This document shows, piece by piece, positions 8,290 to 17,498 of a DNA stretch of 34,741 nucleotides. The DNA comes from Alphaproteobacteria bacterium MarineAlpha5_Bin5. GTDB lineage: Bacteria; Pseudomonadota; Alphaproteobacteria; HIMB59; GCA-002718135. The notes beneath the pieces are model-generated. The model searched no databases and was not told the DNA's origin. It was given only the letters and a program-made list of their open reading frames with translations. The first letter of the stretch is position 1, and every line of letters starts with the position of its first letter. Both the position numbers and the translations under genes were made by a program. The stretch spans positions 1 through 34,741 of the forward strand of contig PTKZ01000016.1 in the NCBI GenBank assembly GCA_002938205.1, read 5' to 3'.

Positions 8290-9963
8290 ATGCTAAACAA
8301 ATCAATTAATATAGAATCATTTAAAAAAGGGTTATTTTTTTTATCCTTAGGAGGTATTGGAGAAATAGGAGCTAATTGCTATTTATATGGATGTGATGGA
8401 AAGTGGATTATGATTGATTTAGGTCTTTCATTTGCTGATGAAAAATTTCCAGGAGTAGATTTATTAATTCCAAAAATTGACTTTATTAAAAAAATAGAAA
8501 ATGATTTATTAGCAGTCATTATAAGTCACGGACATGAAGATCATGCGGGAGCTGTAGCTTTTTTGGCTGATAAAATTAAATGTCCAGTTTATGCAACAAG
8601 TTTTTCAAAATTATTGATTGAAAATCGTCTAAAAGAATTTGGGAAGTTAGATATCTTAAATCTTAAGAAACTAGATACAACTAAAGAACTTGAATTAAGT
8701 AATTTTAATTTAAAATTCATAGAAACAACTCATTCTATACCACAACCAAATGCTATAGTTATTGAAACTTCTTATGGTAGCATGCTTCATACTGCGGATT
8801 GGAAAATTGATCACAATCCAACTTTAGGAGAACATTTTAATAAAGATTATTTTGAGTCTATTGGTAATGAAGGCCTTTTAGCGCTTATTGGTGACTCTAC
8901 CAATGCTTGTTTGCCTGGTTCATCTAAATCTGAAAATGAAGTGAGAAAAGAATTAAAAAATATTTTTTCCAGATACAGAAATAGAATAGTAGTAACATGC
9001 TTTTCATCAAATATAGCAAGAATAATCAACATCATTTATGCAGCAAAAAAAAATAATAGAAAAGTAGCTTTAATAGGAAGAAGTATTAAAAAAAATATTG
9101 AAGCTGCAATCAAATGTAATTTTATTGATAGTGATGAAATTTTTATCTCTGAAGAGGAAGCAAGCTTTATTTCAAAGGAAAATCTAGTTATTATATGTAC
9201 AGGAAGTCAAGGTGAAAAAAGATCTGCACTGTATCGTATTGCTTATAACTCTCATCGCCATATAAATTTAGAGGCAGATGATATTGTTATTTTCAGTTCA
9301 AGAGATATTCCTGGGAATGAAAAATCAATAAATAATTTAAAAAATTTATTAATCAGGCAAAGAGTAGAGGTAATTACCGATAATGATGATTTAGTCCATG
9401 TTTCAGGACATGGCTACGCAGACGAAATAAAAAAAATGTATATTTGGACTAGGCCTTATATTTCAATTCCAGTGCATGGCGAACCTATGCATTTAGAAGC
9501 ACATAGAAAAATTTCTCAAGCTTCGCAAGTGCCAATAACTAAAATTTTAGAAAATGGAAAATGTCTTAAAATAGCACCAGGAGATTGTAAAATAGTGGAA
9601 GAAATTGAAACAGGAAAATTAATAGTAGAAGGAAAATATCTTTATGATTCTGAATCATCTTTTATTAAACATAGGAGAAAATACTCTTTTGAAGGAATAT
9701 TATTAATATCAATATTAATCAATGAGGATTACTCTATTGACAAAAATATGATTTTAACAACAAAGGGATTAGCAGAACTTGAAGAAAAAGATATTTTAAG
9801 TGAATTTAAATTTTCTTTTATTGACTTGTATAACAATTTAAATTTAGATCAAAAATCTTCTGATGAAATTGTCAAGGATATTGTGATAAAATGTATTAAA
9901 CAAATTATAAAAAAAATATTTCAAAAAAAACCAGAAATAGAAGTGCATTTAATAAGAAAATAA
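8290..9963 (+). CDS. rnj: Ribonuclease J
   Basis: A 557-residue metallo-beta-lactamase/beta-CASP ribonuclease. The zinc-binding motif SHGHEDHAGA holds H80, H82, D84 and H85. LHTADWKIDHNP, the glycine-rich CTGSQGE, VSGHGYADE and PVHGEPMHL are the expected downstream beta-CASP motifs. RNase J enzymes act as endonucleases and 5'-3' exonucleases in RNA maturation and decay. The size matches alphaproteobacterial RNase J (about 550-560). The start is set by ATG at 8290 with an AAGGGG element at 8281-8286, one of the clearest Shine-Dalgarno sites in the window, though spacing is short (3 nt). It lies between birA and proS as in other alphaproteobacteria. Confidence 0.95.
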   Translation: MLNKSINIESFKKGLFFLSLGGIGEIGANCYLYGCDGKWIMIDLGLSFADEKFPGVDLLIPKIDFIKKIENDLLAVIISHGHEDHAGAVAFLADKIKCPVYATSFSKLLIENRLKEFGKLDILNLKKLDTTKELELSNFNLKFIETTHSIPQPNAIVIETSYGSMLHTADWKIDHNPTLGEHFNKDYFESIGNEGLLALIGDSTNACLPGSSKSENEVRKELKNIFSRYRNRIVVTCFSSNIARIINIIYAAKKNNRKVALIGRSIKKNIEAAIKCNFIDSDEIFISEEEASFISKENLVIICTGSQGEKRSALYRIAYNSHRHINLEADDIVIFSSRDIPGNEKSINNLKNLLIRQRVEVITDNDDLVHVSGHGYADEIKKMYIWTRPYISIPVHGEPMHLEAHRKISQASQVPITKILENGKCLKIAPGDCKIVEEIETGKLIVEGKYLYDSESSFIKHRRKYSFEGILLISILINEDYSIDKNMILTTKGLAELEEKDILSEFKFSFIDLYNNLNLDQKSSDEIVKDIVIKCIKQIIKKIFQKKPEIEVHLIRK

Positions 9964-10011
9964 TGAAATTTTTGATATATTTAAAGTTAAATTTAATTAT
10001 ACTGTTTGAAA

Positions 10012-11307
10012 ATGAGATATAGCAATTTCTTTATTCCAACAGTAAAAAATGCCCCTAATGATGCAGAAATAATTTCACACAAGCTTATGATAAGAGCTGG
10101 AATGATCAAACAATCTAGCGCAGGTATATATTCTTGGCTGCCATTAGGATTAAGAGTTTTAAAAAAAATTGAGCAAATAGTTAGAGAAGAACAAGATAAG
10201 GCTGGAGCTAATGAGCTACTCATGCCTACAATACAATCAGCAGATTTATGGATTAAATCAGGTAGATATAATGATTACGGAAAAGAAATGCTCAGAATTA
10301 CTGATAGAGGAGGCAGGGAAATGCTATATGGGCCTACAAATGAAGAGCTTGTAACTGATATTTTTCAATCATATGTAAAATCTTACAAGGATCTACCTTT
10401 AAATTTATATCATATTCAATGGAAGTTTAGAGATGAAGTTAGGCCAAGATTCGGTGTAATGCGTGGAAGAGAGTTTTTAATGAAAGATAATTATTCATTT
10501 GACTTAAATGAAGAAGAAGCAAAAAAATCTTATAACAAAATGTTTAAATCATATATTAAGACATTTTTAAGAATGGGACTAACACCAATTTCACTTAGAG
10601 CTGAAACAGGTCCAATTGGTGGAAGCTTGAGTCATGAATTTCAAATTTTGGCTAAAACAGGTGAAAGTAAACTATACTACGACAAAGAATTAGAAAATGT
10701 CGATCCAGAAAATATTGATACTAAGGAGCTACAAACTTATTATGCTGCTGTAGATGATCAGCATGATGAAAAAAAATGTCCTATTAAAAAAGAAAATTTA
10801 AAAATTTCAAAAGGTATTGAAGTTGGTCATATATTCTATTTTGGAACAAAGTATTCAGAAAAATTAGAAGCTTATGTGCAAGATGCGAAAGGTAAAAACA
10901 TACCTGTACATATGGGCTCATATGGTATTGGCATATCTCGTTTAGTTGGTGCTGTAATAGAGGCTTATCATGATGATAAGGGGATTAAATGGCCATTATC
11001 AGTTGCACCTTTTTCTTTAAGCATTATTAATTTAATGCCAGATGATCACGATTGTGACACAAAATCAGAAGAATATTATGAGTTTTTTATGAATAAGAAT
11101 ATTGAAGTTATTTTAGATGATAGGAATTGTAGTATAGGAAAAAAATTATCTGATAATGATTTAATTGGAATACCTTTCCAATTAATTGTGGGTAAAAGAG
11201 ATTTAAATGAAGGATTCATAGAGTTTAAAAATCGTTTAAATGATCAAAACACAAAGATACCTTTAGATAAAGTAAAAGAACATCTATTGTTGGAATTAAA
11301 TAAGTAA
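10012..11307 (+). CDS. proS: Prolyl-tRNA synthetase, short alphaproteobacterial form
   Basis: A class II aminoacyl-tRNA synthetase of 431 residues from the ATG at 10012. A TTG two codons upstream (10006) is rejected because the N-terminus from 10012 ([10 protein letters not shown]) aligns with the bacterial family start. Motifs visible are [20 protein letters not shown] near 28-47, motif 2 around 136-160 ([19 protein letters not shown]) and motif 3 near 303-312 ([10 protein letters not shown]). The roughly 180-residue INS editing domain found between motifs 2 and 3 in E. coli-type enzymes is missing. This is known for alphaproteobacterial ProS, which then depends on a separate trans-editing protein to clear Ala-tRNA(Pro). 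lolC starts 3 bp after the stop. Confidence 0.97.
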   Translation: MRYSNFFIPTVKNAPNDAEIISHKLMIRAGMIKQSSAGIYSWLPLGLRVLKKIEQIVREEQDKAGANELLMPTIQSADLWIKSGRYNDYGKEMLRITDRGGREMLYGPTNEELVTDIFQSYVKSYKDLPLNLYHIQWKFRDEVRPRFGVMRGREFLMKDNYSFDLNEEEAKKSYNKMFKSYIKTFLRMGLTPISLRAETGPIGGSLSHEFQILAKTGESKLYYDKELENVDPENIDTKELQTYYAAVDDQHDEKKCPIKKENLKISKGIEVGHIFYFGTKYSEKLEAYVQDAKGKNIPVHMGSYGIGISRLVGAVIEAYHDDKGIKWPLSVAPFSLSIINLMPDDHDCDTKSEEYYEFFMNKNIEVILDDRNCSIGKKLSDNDLIGIPFQLIVGKRDLNEGFIEFKNRLNDQNTKIPLDKVKEHLLLELNK

Positions 11308-11310
11308 AAA

Positions 11311-12561
11311 ATGTATTCAAAATCAGAGACTTTACTGATTAAACGTTTTTTATTCTCTAAAAAAACAGATGGATATATTTCAATCTTTGCTTGGTTTTCA
11401 ATTCTAGGAATTTCACTGGGTGTTGCAGCAATAATAATTGTTATGTCAGTTATGAATGGCTTTAGAACTAATTTAACTGAAAGATTGCTAGGAATAAATT
11501 CACACTTAAATATATACTCCGCAAAAACATTGATAAGTTTAAAAAGTATTAATACATTGAAGAAAAATTTAGAAAATTTTGATTACAAAACAATTATTGA
11601 ATCAATTGAAACACAGGGTTTGATTATTAATAATAATATTTCTAGAGGTGTGTTAATCAGAGGTTATGATAAAATTAATCAAAATCATTATTTGTTTAAT
11701 AAATTAGTAGATGGTAATATTTTTAATAATGCATCAAATCAAATAATTATTGGAGATTCTTTAGCTAATTTAATTAAAGTAACTACAGGCGATAAAATTA
11801 AAATTGCTATTCCTAAAACAGATAAAACTATATTGGGTAATATACCACGTTTCAAAACTTTAGAAGTAATTGGTATTTTTGATTTTGGACTATATGAATA
11901 TGATTCTAATTTAGTTTTTATCTCATCAGAATTAGCTAGGAAGCTTTTATTAATAGAAGAAAATTCATATAATCAAATCGAGATATTTATTAATGATTAT
12001 AACGATGTAGATAATATAAAATATAAGTTCACTGAAATTATTAAAGATAATAATTTAAATCTTTATGTGCATTCATGGAAAGACAAAAATTCAGCATTAA
12101 TTAATGCTCTTAATGTTGAAAAGAATGTAATGTTTTTGATTTTATCTTTAATAATATTTGTAGCTTCAATGAATATAATATCTGGATTAATAATTTTTGT
12201 TAAAGAAAAAAATAAAGATATTGGAATATTAAAAACTTTAGGCATGGAAGATGCAAGTATAGTAAAAATATTTTTTTCTATAGGGATTTTAATAGGTTTA
12301 ATTGGTGCAAGTTTAGGCGTTTTAATAGGTGTTTTAATTACAATTAATCTGAAATACGTTCAAAGCATTTTGGAGAATCTTCTAAACACAGAGTTATTTG
12401 CTGAAGAAATTTATTATTTATCCTCTCTGCCTTCAGAAATTAAATATGAAGAAATTATTTTAGTTTTTATTACATCTCTATTAATAACTATTTTTTCTAC
12501 TATTTTTCCTGCATTAAGATCAGCAAAAATAGATCCTATAAAATCAATAAGAAATGAATAA
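11311..12561 (+). CDS. lolC: Lipoprotein-releasing ABC transporter permease (LolC/LolE family)
   Basis: A 416-residue inner-membrane permease with the FtsX/MacB layout: one N-terminal transmembrane helix (about residues 20-50, with GISLGVAAIIIVMSVMNGF), a large periplasmic domain (about 51-265), and three C-terminal helices ending in FPALRSAKIDPIKSIRNE. The DPI and SIR ending is typical of LolC/E. It extracts outer-membrane lipoproteins from the inner membrane and hands them to LolA. Only one LolC/E-type gene is present, followed directly by lolD with an 8-bp overlap, so the permease may act as a homodimer, as reported for LolF-like single-permease systems. LolC and LolE cannot be told apart here. 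Confidence 0.92.
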   Translation: MYSKSETLLIKRFLFSKKTDGYISIFAWFSILGISLGVAAIIIVMSVMNGFRTNLTERLLGINSHLNIYSAKTLISLKSINTLKKNLENFDYKTIIESIETQGLIINNNISRGVLIRGYDKINQNHYLFNKLVDGNIFNNASNQIIIGDSLANLIKVTTGDKIKIAIPKTDKTILGNIPRFKTLEVIGIFDFGLYEYDSNLVFISSELARKLLLIEENSYNQIEIFINDYNDVDNIKYKFTEIIKDNNLNLYVHSWKDKNSALINALNVEKNVMFLILSLIIFVASMNIISGLIIFVKEKNKDIGILKTLGMEDASIVKIFFSIGILIGLIGASLGVLIGVLITINLKYVQSILENLLNTELFAEEIYYLSSLPSEIKYEEIILVFITSLLITIFSTIFPALRSAKIDPIKSIRNE

Positions 12562-13240
12562 TTTAATTGAAATAAAAAATTTAAATAAAAGTTACCCTCT
12601 GCATAACAGTGGTAAAATTAAAATTATTGAAAATTTATCATTTATAGTTAAACAAAAAAGTAATGTTTCAATTATTGGACCATCTGGTTCAGGTAAATCA
12701 ACTTTGCTAAATATTATAGGTCTCTTAGATTCAGATTATACAGGAAGTTATTTTTTAAAAGATCTTGAAGTTAAAAGACTTGAGAAAAGTAAATTAAATT
12801 CGCTTAGAGGAGTTTCAATCGGTTTCGTCCATCAGTTTTTCCATTTGATTCCTGAATTAACTGTATTAGAAAATGTTATGCTTCCAGGCTTAATAAACAA
12901 AAAATCATATCAAGATTCATATAAAGATTCTTTAGAATTATTAAAAATATTTGAATTAGAAGAAAGATTAAATTTTAAACCTGTTAAATTATCTGGAGGA
13001 GAGCAACAAAGAGTAGCAATATCAAGATCACTTGTTAATAATCCCGATCTACTATTAGCAGATGAAATGACGGGAAATTTGGATGAAAATACAGCCGAAG
13101 AAATTTTTAATTTTTTTTTAAAATATATTAATAAGAATAAAACATCCTTAATCTATGTTACCCATAATAAAAAATTTTCAAAAATGGCAGAGGAACAATA
13201 CTATTTAAAAGATAAATCACTATTTAAAATTAATGAATAA
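12554..13240 (+). CDS. lolD: Lipoprotein-releasing ABC transporter ATPase LolD
   Basis: A 228-residue ABC ATPase that powers lipoprotein release with the upstream permease. Walker A is GPSGSGKST at 42-50, the Q-loop region is GFVHQFFHLIPELTVLENV near 90-108 (LolD usually GFVYQFHHLLPEFTALENV), the signature is LSGGEQQR at 146-153, Walker B LLLADE ends at E171, followed by MTGNLD. The usual EPTGNLD is EMTGNLD here, a mild change. The ATG overlaps lolC by 8 bp and the gene end overlaps dnaE by 8 bp, so all three are probably co-translated. The C-terminus is short and simple. Confidence 0.95.
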   Translation: MNNLIEIKNLNKSYPLHNSGKIKIIENLSFIVKQKSNVSIIGPSGSGKSTLLNIIGLLDSDYTGSYFLKDLEVKRLEKSKLNSLRGVSIGFVHQFFHLIPELTVLENVMLPGLINKKSYQDSYKDSLELLKIFELEERLNFKPVKLSGGEQQRVAISRSLVNNPDLLLADEMTGNLDENTAEEIFNFFLKYINKNKTSLIYVTHNKKFSKMAEEQYYLKDKSLFKINE

Positions 13241-16200
13241 AAGTTTTATACATTTAAGAACTCAATCTTCATATTCTTTATCTGAAAGCACTTTAAAAAT
13301 TAATAAATTGGTTGGTTTGGCAAAGCAAAAAAATATGCCTGCTATCTCAATTACAGATAATAATAATATGTTTGGTGTTTTTGAATTCTCGCAAGAGTGT
13401 ATAAATAATAATATCCAACCAATCATAGGCTCTGCAATTAATCTGCTTGATATAAAATACAGAGATAAAATATCCCAATTATCTTTTTTAGTCAAAAATG
13501 AACAGGGTTACAAAAATTTACTCTATTTAAGTTCTCTGTCTCACCTTAATCCAAGATATACTGTAGGAATATCTTTGAAAGATTTAGAAAATCATAATGA
13601 AGGATTGTTTTGTTTTATTGGAGGTGAATATAATCCATTACTTTTATTAAGTTTAGATGGCAAAGATAACATGCATGATTCTTTAATTGTATCATTAAAA
13701 AAATTATTTAATACTAATTTATTATTTGAACTTCAAAGAATTAAAGATCCATTAATAGATGATTTTGAAAATAAATTAATTTCTTTATCATATAAACATA
13801 ATGTAGCTTTAATTGGATCAAACAATGTTAAATTTGGTGATACAGATGATTTCCTAGCCCATGACGCTTTGTTATGCGTAGCCCAGAAATCAACAATTAG
13901 TAATTCTGATAGAATTAATTCAAATCCTGAAATTTTTTTTAAAGACTCTAAGCAAATGAATGATATTTTTTACGATCATCCAGAAATTATAGATAACAAT
14001 ATTTCAGTTGCACTTTCTTGCAATTATTTTCCACGAGAAACTGCCCCAAAGCTTCCAAAATTTGTAAATAAACTAAATTTACCTGAAAAAGACTTACTTA
14101 TAAAACTTTCTACAGAAGGTTTAAATTCAAAGTTTTTTGAGAAAAATATTGATAATGAAAATATTTATTATCAAAGATTGGACTACGAATTGAAAATTAT
14201 CAATCAAATGGGTTATGCAGGATATTTTTTAATTGTATCTGATTTTGTAAATTGGGCAAAAAATAATTCAATACCAGTCGGACCTGGTAGAGGTTCTGGA
14301 GCTGGTAGTGTCGTTGCTTGGAGCTTAGGAATAACTGATTTAGACCCTATAAAGTACAGCTTGTTATTTGAGAGATTTTTGAATCCAGAAAGAGTATCAA
14401 TGCCTGATTTTGATATTGATTTTTGCCAAAATAGAAGAGATGAAGTTATTGAATATGTAAATGAAAAATATGGAAAAGAAAGTGTTGCCCATATAATTAC
14501 ATTTGGAACTCTTGCTTCCAGGGCAGCAATTAGAGATGTTGGTAGGGTTCTAGAAGTCCCCTATAATGAAATTGATTCTTTCGCAAAATTAATACCTTTT
14601 AATCCTTCTAATCCATTAACATTATTAGAATCAATTGATTCAGAGAAAGCACTCAAGGAAATCATAGAAAGTGATGAAAGACTGTCAAATGTTATAAATA
14701 TAAGTCTAAAATTAGAAGGTGTACATCGTCATGCTTCTACACATGCTGCTGGAGTTGTAATAGGAGATAATAAATTATCAAATTTAGTACCTTTATACAG
14801 AGATCCCAATACTAATGTTAATGCTACGCAATTTTCCATGAAATATGTTGAAAAGGCAGGCTTAATTAAATTTGATTTTTTAGGATTAACAACACTTTCA
14901 GTTATTAATGAAACTATTAATCTAATAAATAAAGATGTTCCAGAATTTTCAATACATAAAATTCCTTTAGATGATAAAAAAACATTTGCGCAATTAAGTC
15001 AAGGAGATGCTGTAGGAATATTCCAACTGGAAAGTAACGGTATGACTAGTGTGTTAAGACAATTACAACCAGATAAGTTTGAAGAAATTATAGCAGTAGT
15101 TGCTTTATTTAGACCAGGACCAATGGAAAACATTCCTTCTTTTTGCAACAGAAAACATGGAAGAGAACAAATTAATTTTATTCATCCTTTACTTCAAGAT
15201 GTTTTAGAGGAAACATATGGCATTATAGTATATCAAGAACAAGTTATGCAAATAGCTCAAGTTCTATCAAACTATACTCTAGGAGAAGCAGATCTATTAA
15301 GAAGAGCTATGGGGAAAAAAATTCAAAAAGAAATGGATGCTCAAAAATCAAGATTTATTGAAGGAGCAATGAAAAATAATATAGATAAAAAAGAAGCTTC
15401 AAAAATTTTTGATCTGGTTGACAAATTTGCTGGTTATGGATTTAATAAAAGTCATGCAGCGGGATATGCGCTAATTGCATATCAGACAGCATATTTGAAG
15501 GCAAACTTTCCCCATGAATTTATGACTGCTACTTTAAATTACTCAATAGATAGAACTGATAAAATCATTTTATTTAAGAGAGAATTAGAAAGACTTGATA
15601 TAAAATTTTTAAAACCTGATATTAATTTTTCAGAAGAATATTTTAAAATTCAAAAAGATGATGAAAATAATAAATCAATAAGATTTGGTTTGGCAGCTAT
15701 TAAAGGAGTAGGTATAAAATCTATCAAATCAATGGCAGATGAAAGAAAAAAGAATGGAAAATTTAATGATGTTATAGATTTTATGAAACGAGTCAATTCA
15801 GAAGTAATTAATAAACGACAATTAGAAAAATTAATTCAGTCAGGTTCTTTTGATTCTTTAGAAAAAAATAGATCTAAATTATTTTATAATGTCCAAAAAT
15901 TTGTAGAATTATATGGAGGTGAAAGAAACAGTCAAAATCAAAATTTATTATTTGATGAACAAAAAATTTCTTTTAATGACAAAAATCTTTTTACACAAGA
16001 TATTGAAAACTGGTCATCATCTGAGCAGTTAACTAATGAACTGCTAGTTATAGGCTTTTATTTTTCAGATCATCCTCTAAAATATTTTCCTGAAAAGTTT
16101 TTTAATATTAATAAAATTTCTCAATATAAAGATCTATTTAATAATACTAAATTTACTAATGCAAAATTAGCAGGATCAGTATTAGATATCAAAGAAAGAT

Positions 16201-16640
16201 CAAATAAAGATGGTAAAAAATATGCTTTTATAACTGTATCGGAAATAAATGCTCAATATGAGCTAACAATATTTAATGAAAATTTATCAAAATATCGTAA
16301 AATTTTAAAAGAGGGAAATTTATTGATCTTTGAAATTGATATTATAAAAAACAGAAATGAATCTAGATTTGTTATAAGAAAAATACAAGTTTTGGAATCT
16401 GTTTTTAATTTTTTACAAAAAAAAATTGCTATCTACATTTCCGTTGATAATCTTTTTAAATACAAGGATCAAATTTTTACAAAAAAAACAGCTAAAAACC
16501 AAGAGATTAGTTTGTTTATAAATTTAAATGAAAAACTAGTTAATTTTTCATTTAATAACGAGCATTATTTGAATTCTTATAAGATTTTGGATAATTTACA
16601 AAATGCAAAAAAACTCGATTATTCTATAGAAATTTCTTGA
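13233..16640 (+). CDS. dnaE: DNA polymerase III subunit alpha
   Basis: The replicative polymerase subunit, 1135 residues (E. coli 1160). In order: PHP domain (about 1-270, starting FIHLRTQSSYS), polymerase palm with PDFDIDF at 391-397 (catalytic D394, D396) and the third aspartate D548 in KFDFLGL, fingers with GPGRGSGAGSVVAW and the FNKSHAAGYALIAYQTAYLK stretch, a helix-hairpin-helix around FGLAAIKGVGIKS, and an OB-fold around 975-1050 (AGSVLDIKERSNKDGKKYAF). PHP metal ligands look degenerate (HLRTQS for HLRVHS, TDNNN for TDH), so proofreading probably relies on a separate DnaQ. The ATG overlaps the end of lolD by 8 bp. The gene order lolD-dnaE-rpsB matches other alphaproteobacteria. Confidence 0.97.
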   Translation: MNKSFIHLRTQSSYSLSESTLKINKLVGLAKQKNMPAISITDNNNMFGVFEFSQECINNNIQPIIGSAINLLDIKYRDKISQLSFLVKNEQGYKNLLYLSSLSHLNPRYTVGISLKDLENHNEGLFCFIGGEYNPLLLLSLDGKDNMHDSLIVSLKKLFNTNLLFELQRIKDPLIDDFENKLISLSYKHNVALIGSNNVKFGDTDDFLAHDALLCVAQKSTISNSDRINSNPEIFFKDSKQMNDIFYDHPEIIDNNISVALSCNYFPRETAPKLPKFVNKLNLPEKDLLIKLSTEGLNSKFFEKNIDNENIYYQRLDYELKIINQMGYAGYFLIVSDFVNWAKNNSIPVGPGRGSGAGSVVAWSLGITDLDPIKYSLLFERFLNPERVSMPDFDIDFCQNRRDEVIEYVNEKYGKESVAHIITFGTLASRAAIRDVGRVLEVPYNEIDSFAKLIPFNPSNPLTLLESIDSEKALKEIIESDERLSNVINISLKLEGVHRHASTHAAGVVIGDNKLSNLVPLYRDPNTNVNATQFSMKYVEKAGLIKFDFLGLTTLSVINETINLINKDVPEFSIHKIPLDDKKTFAQLSQGDAVGIFQLESNGMTSVLRQLQPDKFEEIIAVVALFRPGPMENIPSFCNRKHGREQINFIHPLLQDVLEETYGIIVYQEQVMQIAQVLSNYTLGEADLLRRAMGKKIQKEMDAQKSRFIEGAMKNNIDKKEASKIFDLVDKFAGYGFNKSHAAGYALIAYQTAYLKANFPHEFMTATLNYSIDRTDKIILFKRELERLDIKFLKPDINFSEEYFKIQKDDENNKSIRFGLAAIKGVGIKSIKSMADERKKNGKFNDVIDFMKRVNSEVINKRQLEKLIQSGSFDSLEKNRSKLFYNVQKFVELYGGERNSQNQNLLFDEQKISFNDKNLFTQDIENWSSSEQLTNELLVIGFYFSDHPLKYFPEKFFNINKISQYKDLFNNTKFTNAKLAGSVLDIKERSNKDGKKYAFITVSEINAQYELTIFNENLSKYRKILKEGNLLIFEIDIIKNRNESRFVIRKIQVLESVFNFLQKKIAIYISVDNLFKYKDQIFTKKTAKNQEISLFINLNEKLVNFSFNNEHYLNSYKILDNLQNAKKLDYSIEIS

Positions 16641-16664
16641 AAAACAAAAAATTTAAATTAATAG
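16637..16664 (+). promoter_or_regulatory. Weak candidate promoter for the rpsB-tsf transcript
   Basis: TTGAAA (16637-16642, overlapping the dnaE stop) is followed after 16 bp by TAATAG (16659-16664). The -35 is a 5/6 match to consensus but the -10 only 3/6. A start near 16671 would put the whole rpsB hairpin in the leader. In such AT-rich DNA matches of this quality arise by chance; it is listed because a promoter is expected between dnaE and rpsB. Confidence 0.25.
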
Positions 16665-16681
16665 CCTTTTAAAAACTAGCA

Positions 16682-16727
16682 CACAGAAAAAACCGGTGTT
16701 TTTGTTTCTGTGGAGGTTGAACCGGAG
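16682..16727 (+). promoter_or_regulatory. Structured rpsB leader: hairpin with possible pseudoknot over the ribosome binding site
   Basis: CACAGAAA (16682-16689) pairs perfectly with TTTCTGTG (16705-16712), and AAAC (16690-16693) can continue the stem with GTTT (16698-16701), leaving a short CGGT loop and a 3-nt bulge. The loop segment CCGGT (16693-16697) is also complementary over 5 bases to ACCGG (16721-16725), which overlaps the GGAG Shine-Dalgarno element (16724-16727) of rpsB. This pairing would form a pseudoknot hiding the ribosome binding site. Such an arrangement fits autoregulation by protein S2, as S2 leaders are known in other bacteria. The pairing is seen in the sequence; regulation is inferred. 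A second GGAGG (16712-16716) lies too far from the ATG to be the main site. Confidence 0.65.
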
Positions 16728-16733
16728 AAAAAA

Positions 16734-17489
16734 ATGAATTTACCTGAAGTAAAGATTGAAGATCTTTTAGAATCTGGCGTACATTTTGGACATAATGTTA
16801 GAAGATGGAACCCTAAAATGGAAGAATATATTTTTGGAGTAAGAAATAATATACATATATTTGATTTAAGAGTAACTGTTGACGCTATTAATGCAGCATT
16901 GGTTAAATTGCATGAAACAGTAAAAAAATCTGGCAAAGTTCTTTTTGTTGGCACAAAAAAACAATGTTCTGAAATTGTGAAAGATCTAGCTTTGTTAAAT
17001 AATAATTTTTTTGTTAATAAAAGATGGTTAGGTGGCACATTAACAAATTGGAAAACTATTTCAAATTCTATTAATAGATTAAACGAAGTTGAAGCTTTTT
17101 TAAATGATCCTGAATTATCTAATAATTTATCAAAAAAAGAACTTTTAGAATTATCAAGAGAAAAAAATAAACTGGAATTAAATATAGGTGGTATAAAAAA
17201 TTTAAATGGAAAACCAGATTTAATTGTAATTTTTGATGTATTAAAAGATAGGCTTGCTGTTTTAGAAGCAAAGAAATTAGGCATTCCTATTATTGGTATA
17301 GTTGATACAAATGCCAATCCAGAATTCATTGATTATGTTATACCAGGTAATGATGATGCAATAAGATCAATTAATATTTACAAGAAGTATTTTCAATTGA
17401 CTATTGAAGATGCTAAAGAATTTATTAATGCTCAAGAAGATGCTTCAAAAGAAAATGAACTTTCTACTAATAAAAATATATCATCATAA
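16734..17489 (+). CDS. rpsB: 30S ribosomal protein S2
   Basis: Ribosomal protein S2, 251 residues from ATG 16734. The frame is open upstream to a GTG at 16710, but the N-terminus from 16734 ([20 protein letters not shown]) matches the alphaproteobacterial S2 start (MALPxFxMRQLLEAGVHFGH), and GGAG lies 6 nt before it. [28 protein letters not shown], the PDLIVIFD region and the [20 protein letters not shown] stretch are standard S2 motifs. It starts the rpsB-tsf-pyrH-frr cluster. Translation is probably controlled by the hairpin leader just upstream. The C-terminal tail (about 235-251) is acidic and polar. Confidence 0.97.
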   Translation: MNLPEVKIEDLLESGVHFGHNVRRWNPKMEEYIFGVRNNIHIFDLRVTVDAINAALVKLHETVKKSGKVLFVGTKKQCSEIVKDLALLNNNFFVNKRWLGGTLTNWKTISNSINRLNEVEAFLNDPELSNNLSKKELLELSREKNKLELNIGGIKNLNGKPDLIVIFDVLKDRLAVLEAKKLGIPIIGIVDTNANPEFIDYVIPGNDDAIRSINIYKKYFQLTIEDAKEFINAQEDASKENELSTNKNISS

Positions 17490-17498
17490 AATTTGTCA

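Noticed and set aside
16710-16733. GTG start adding 8 residues to S2
   Set aside because: The extension overlaps the hairpin and Shine-Dalgarno region, and the ATG at 16734 reproduces the standard alphaproteobacterial S2 N-terminus.
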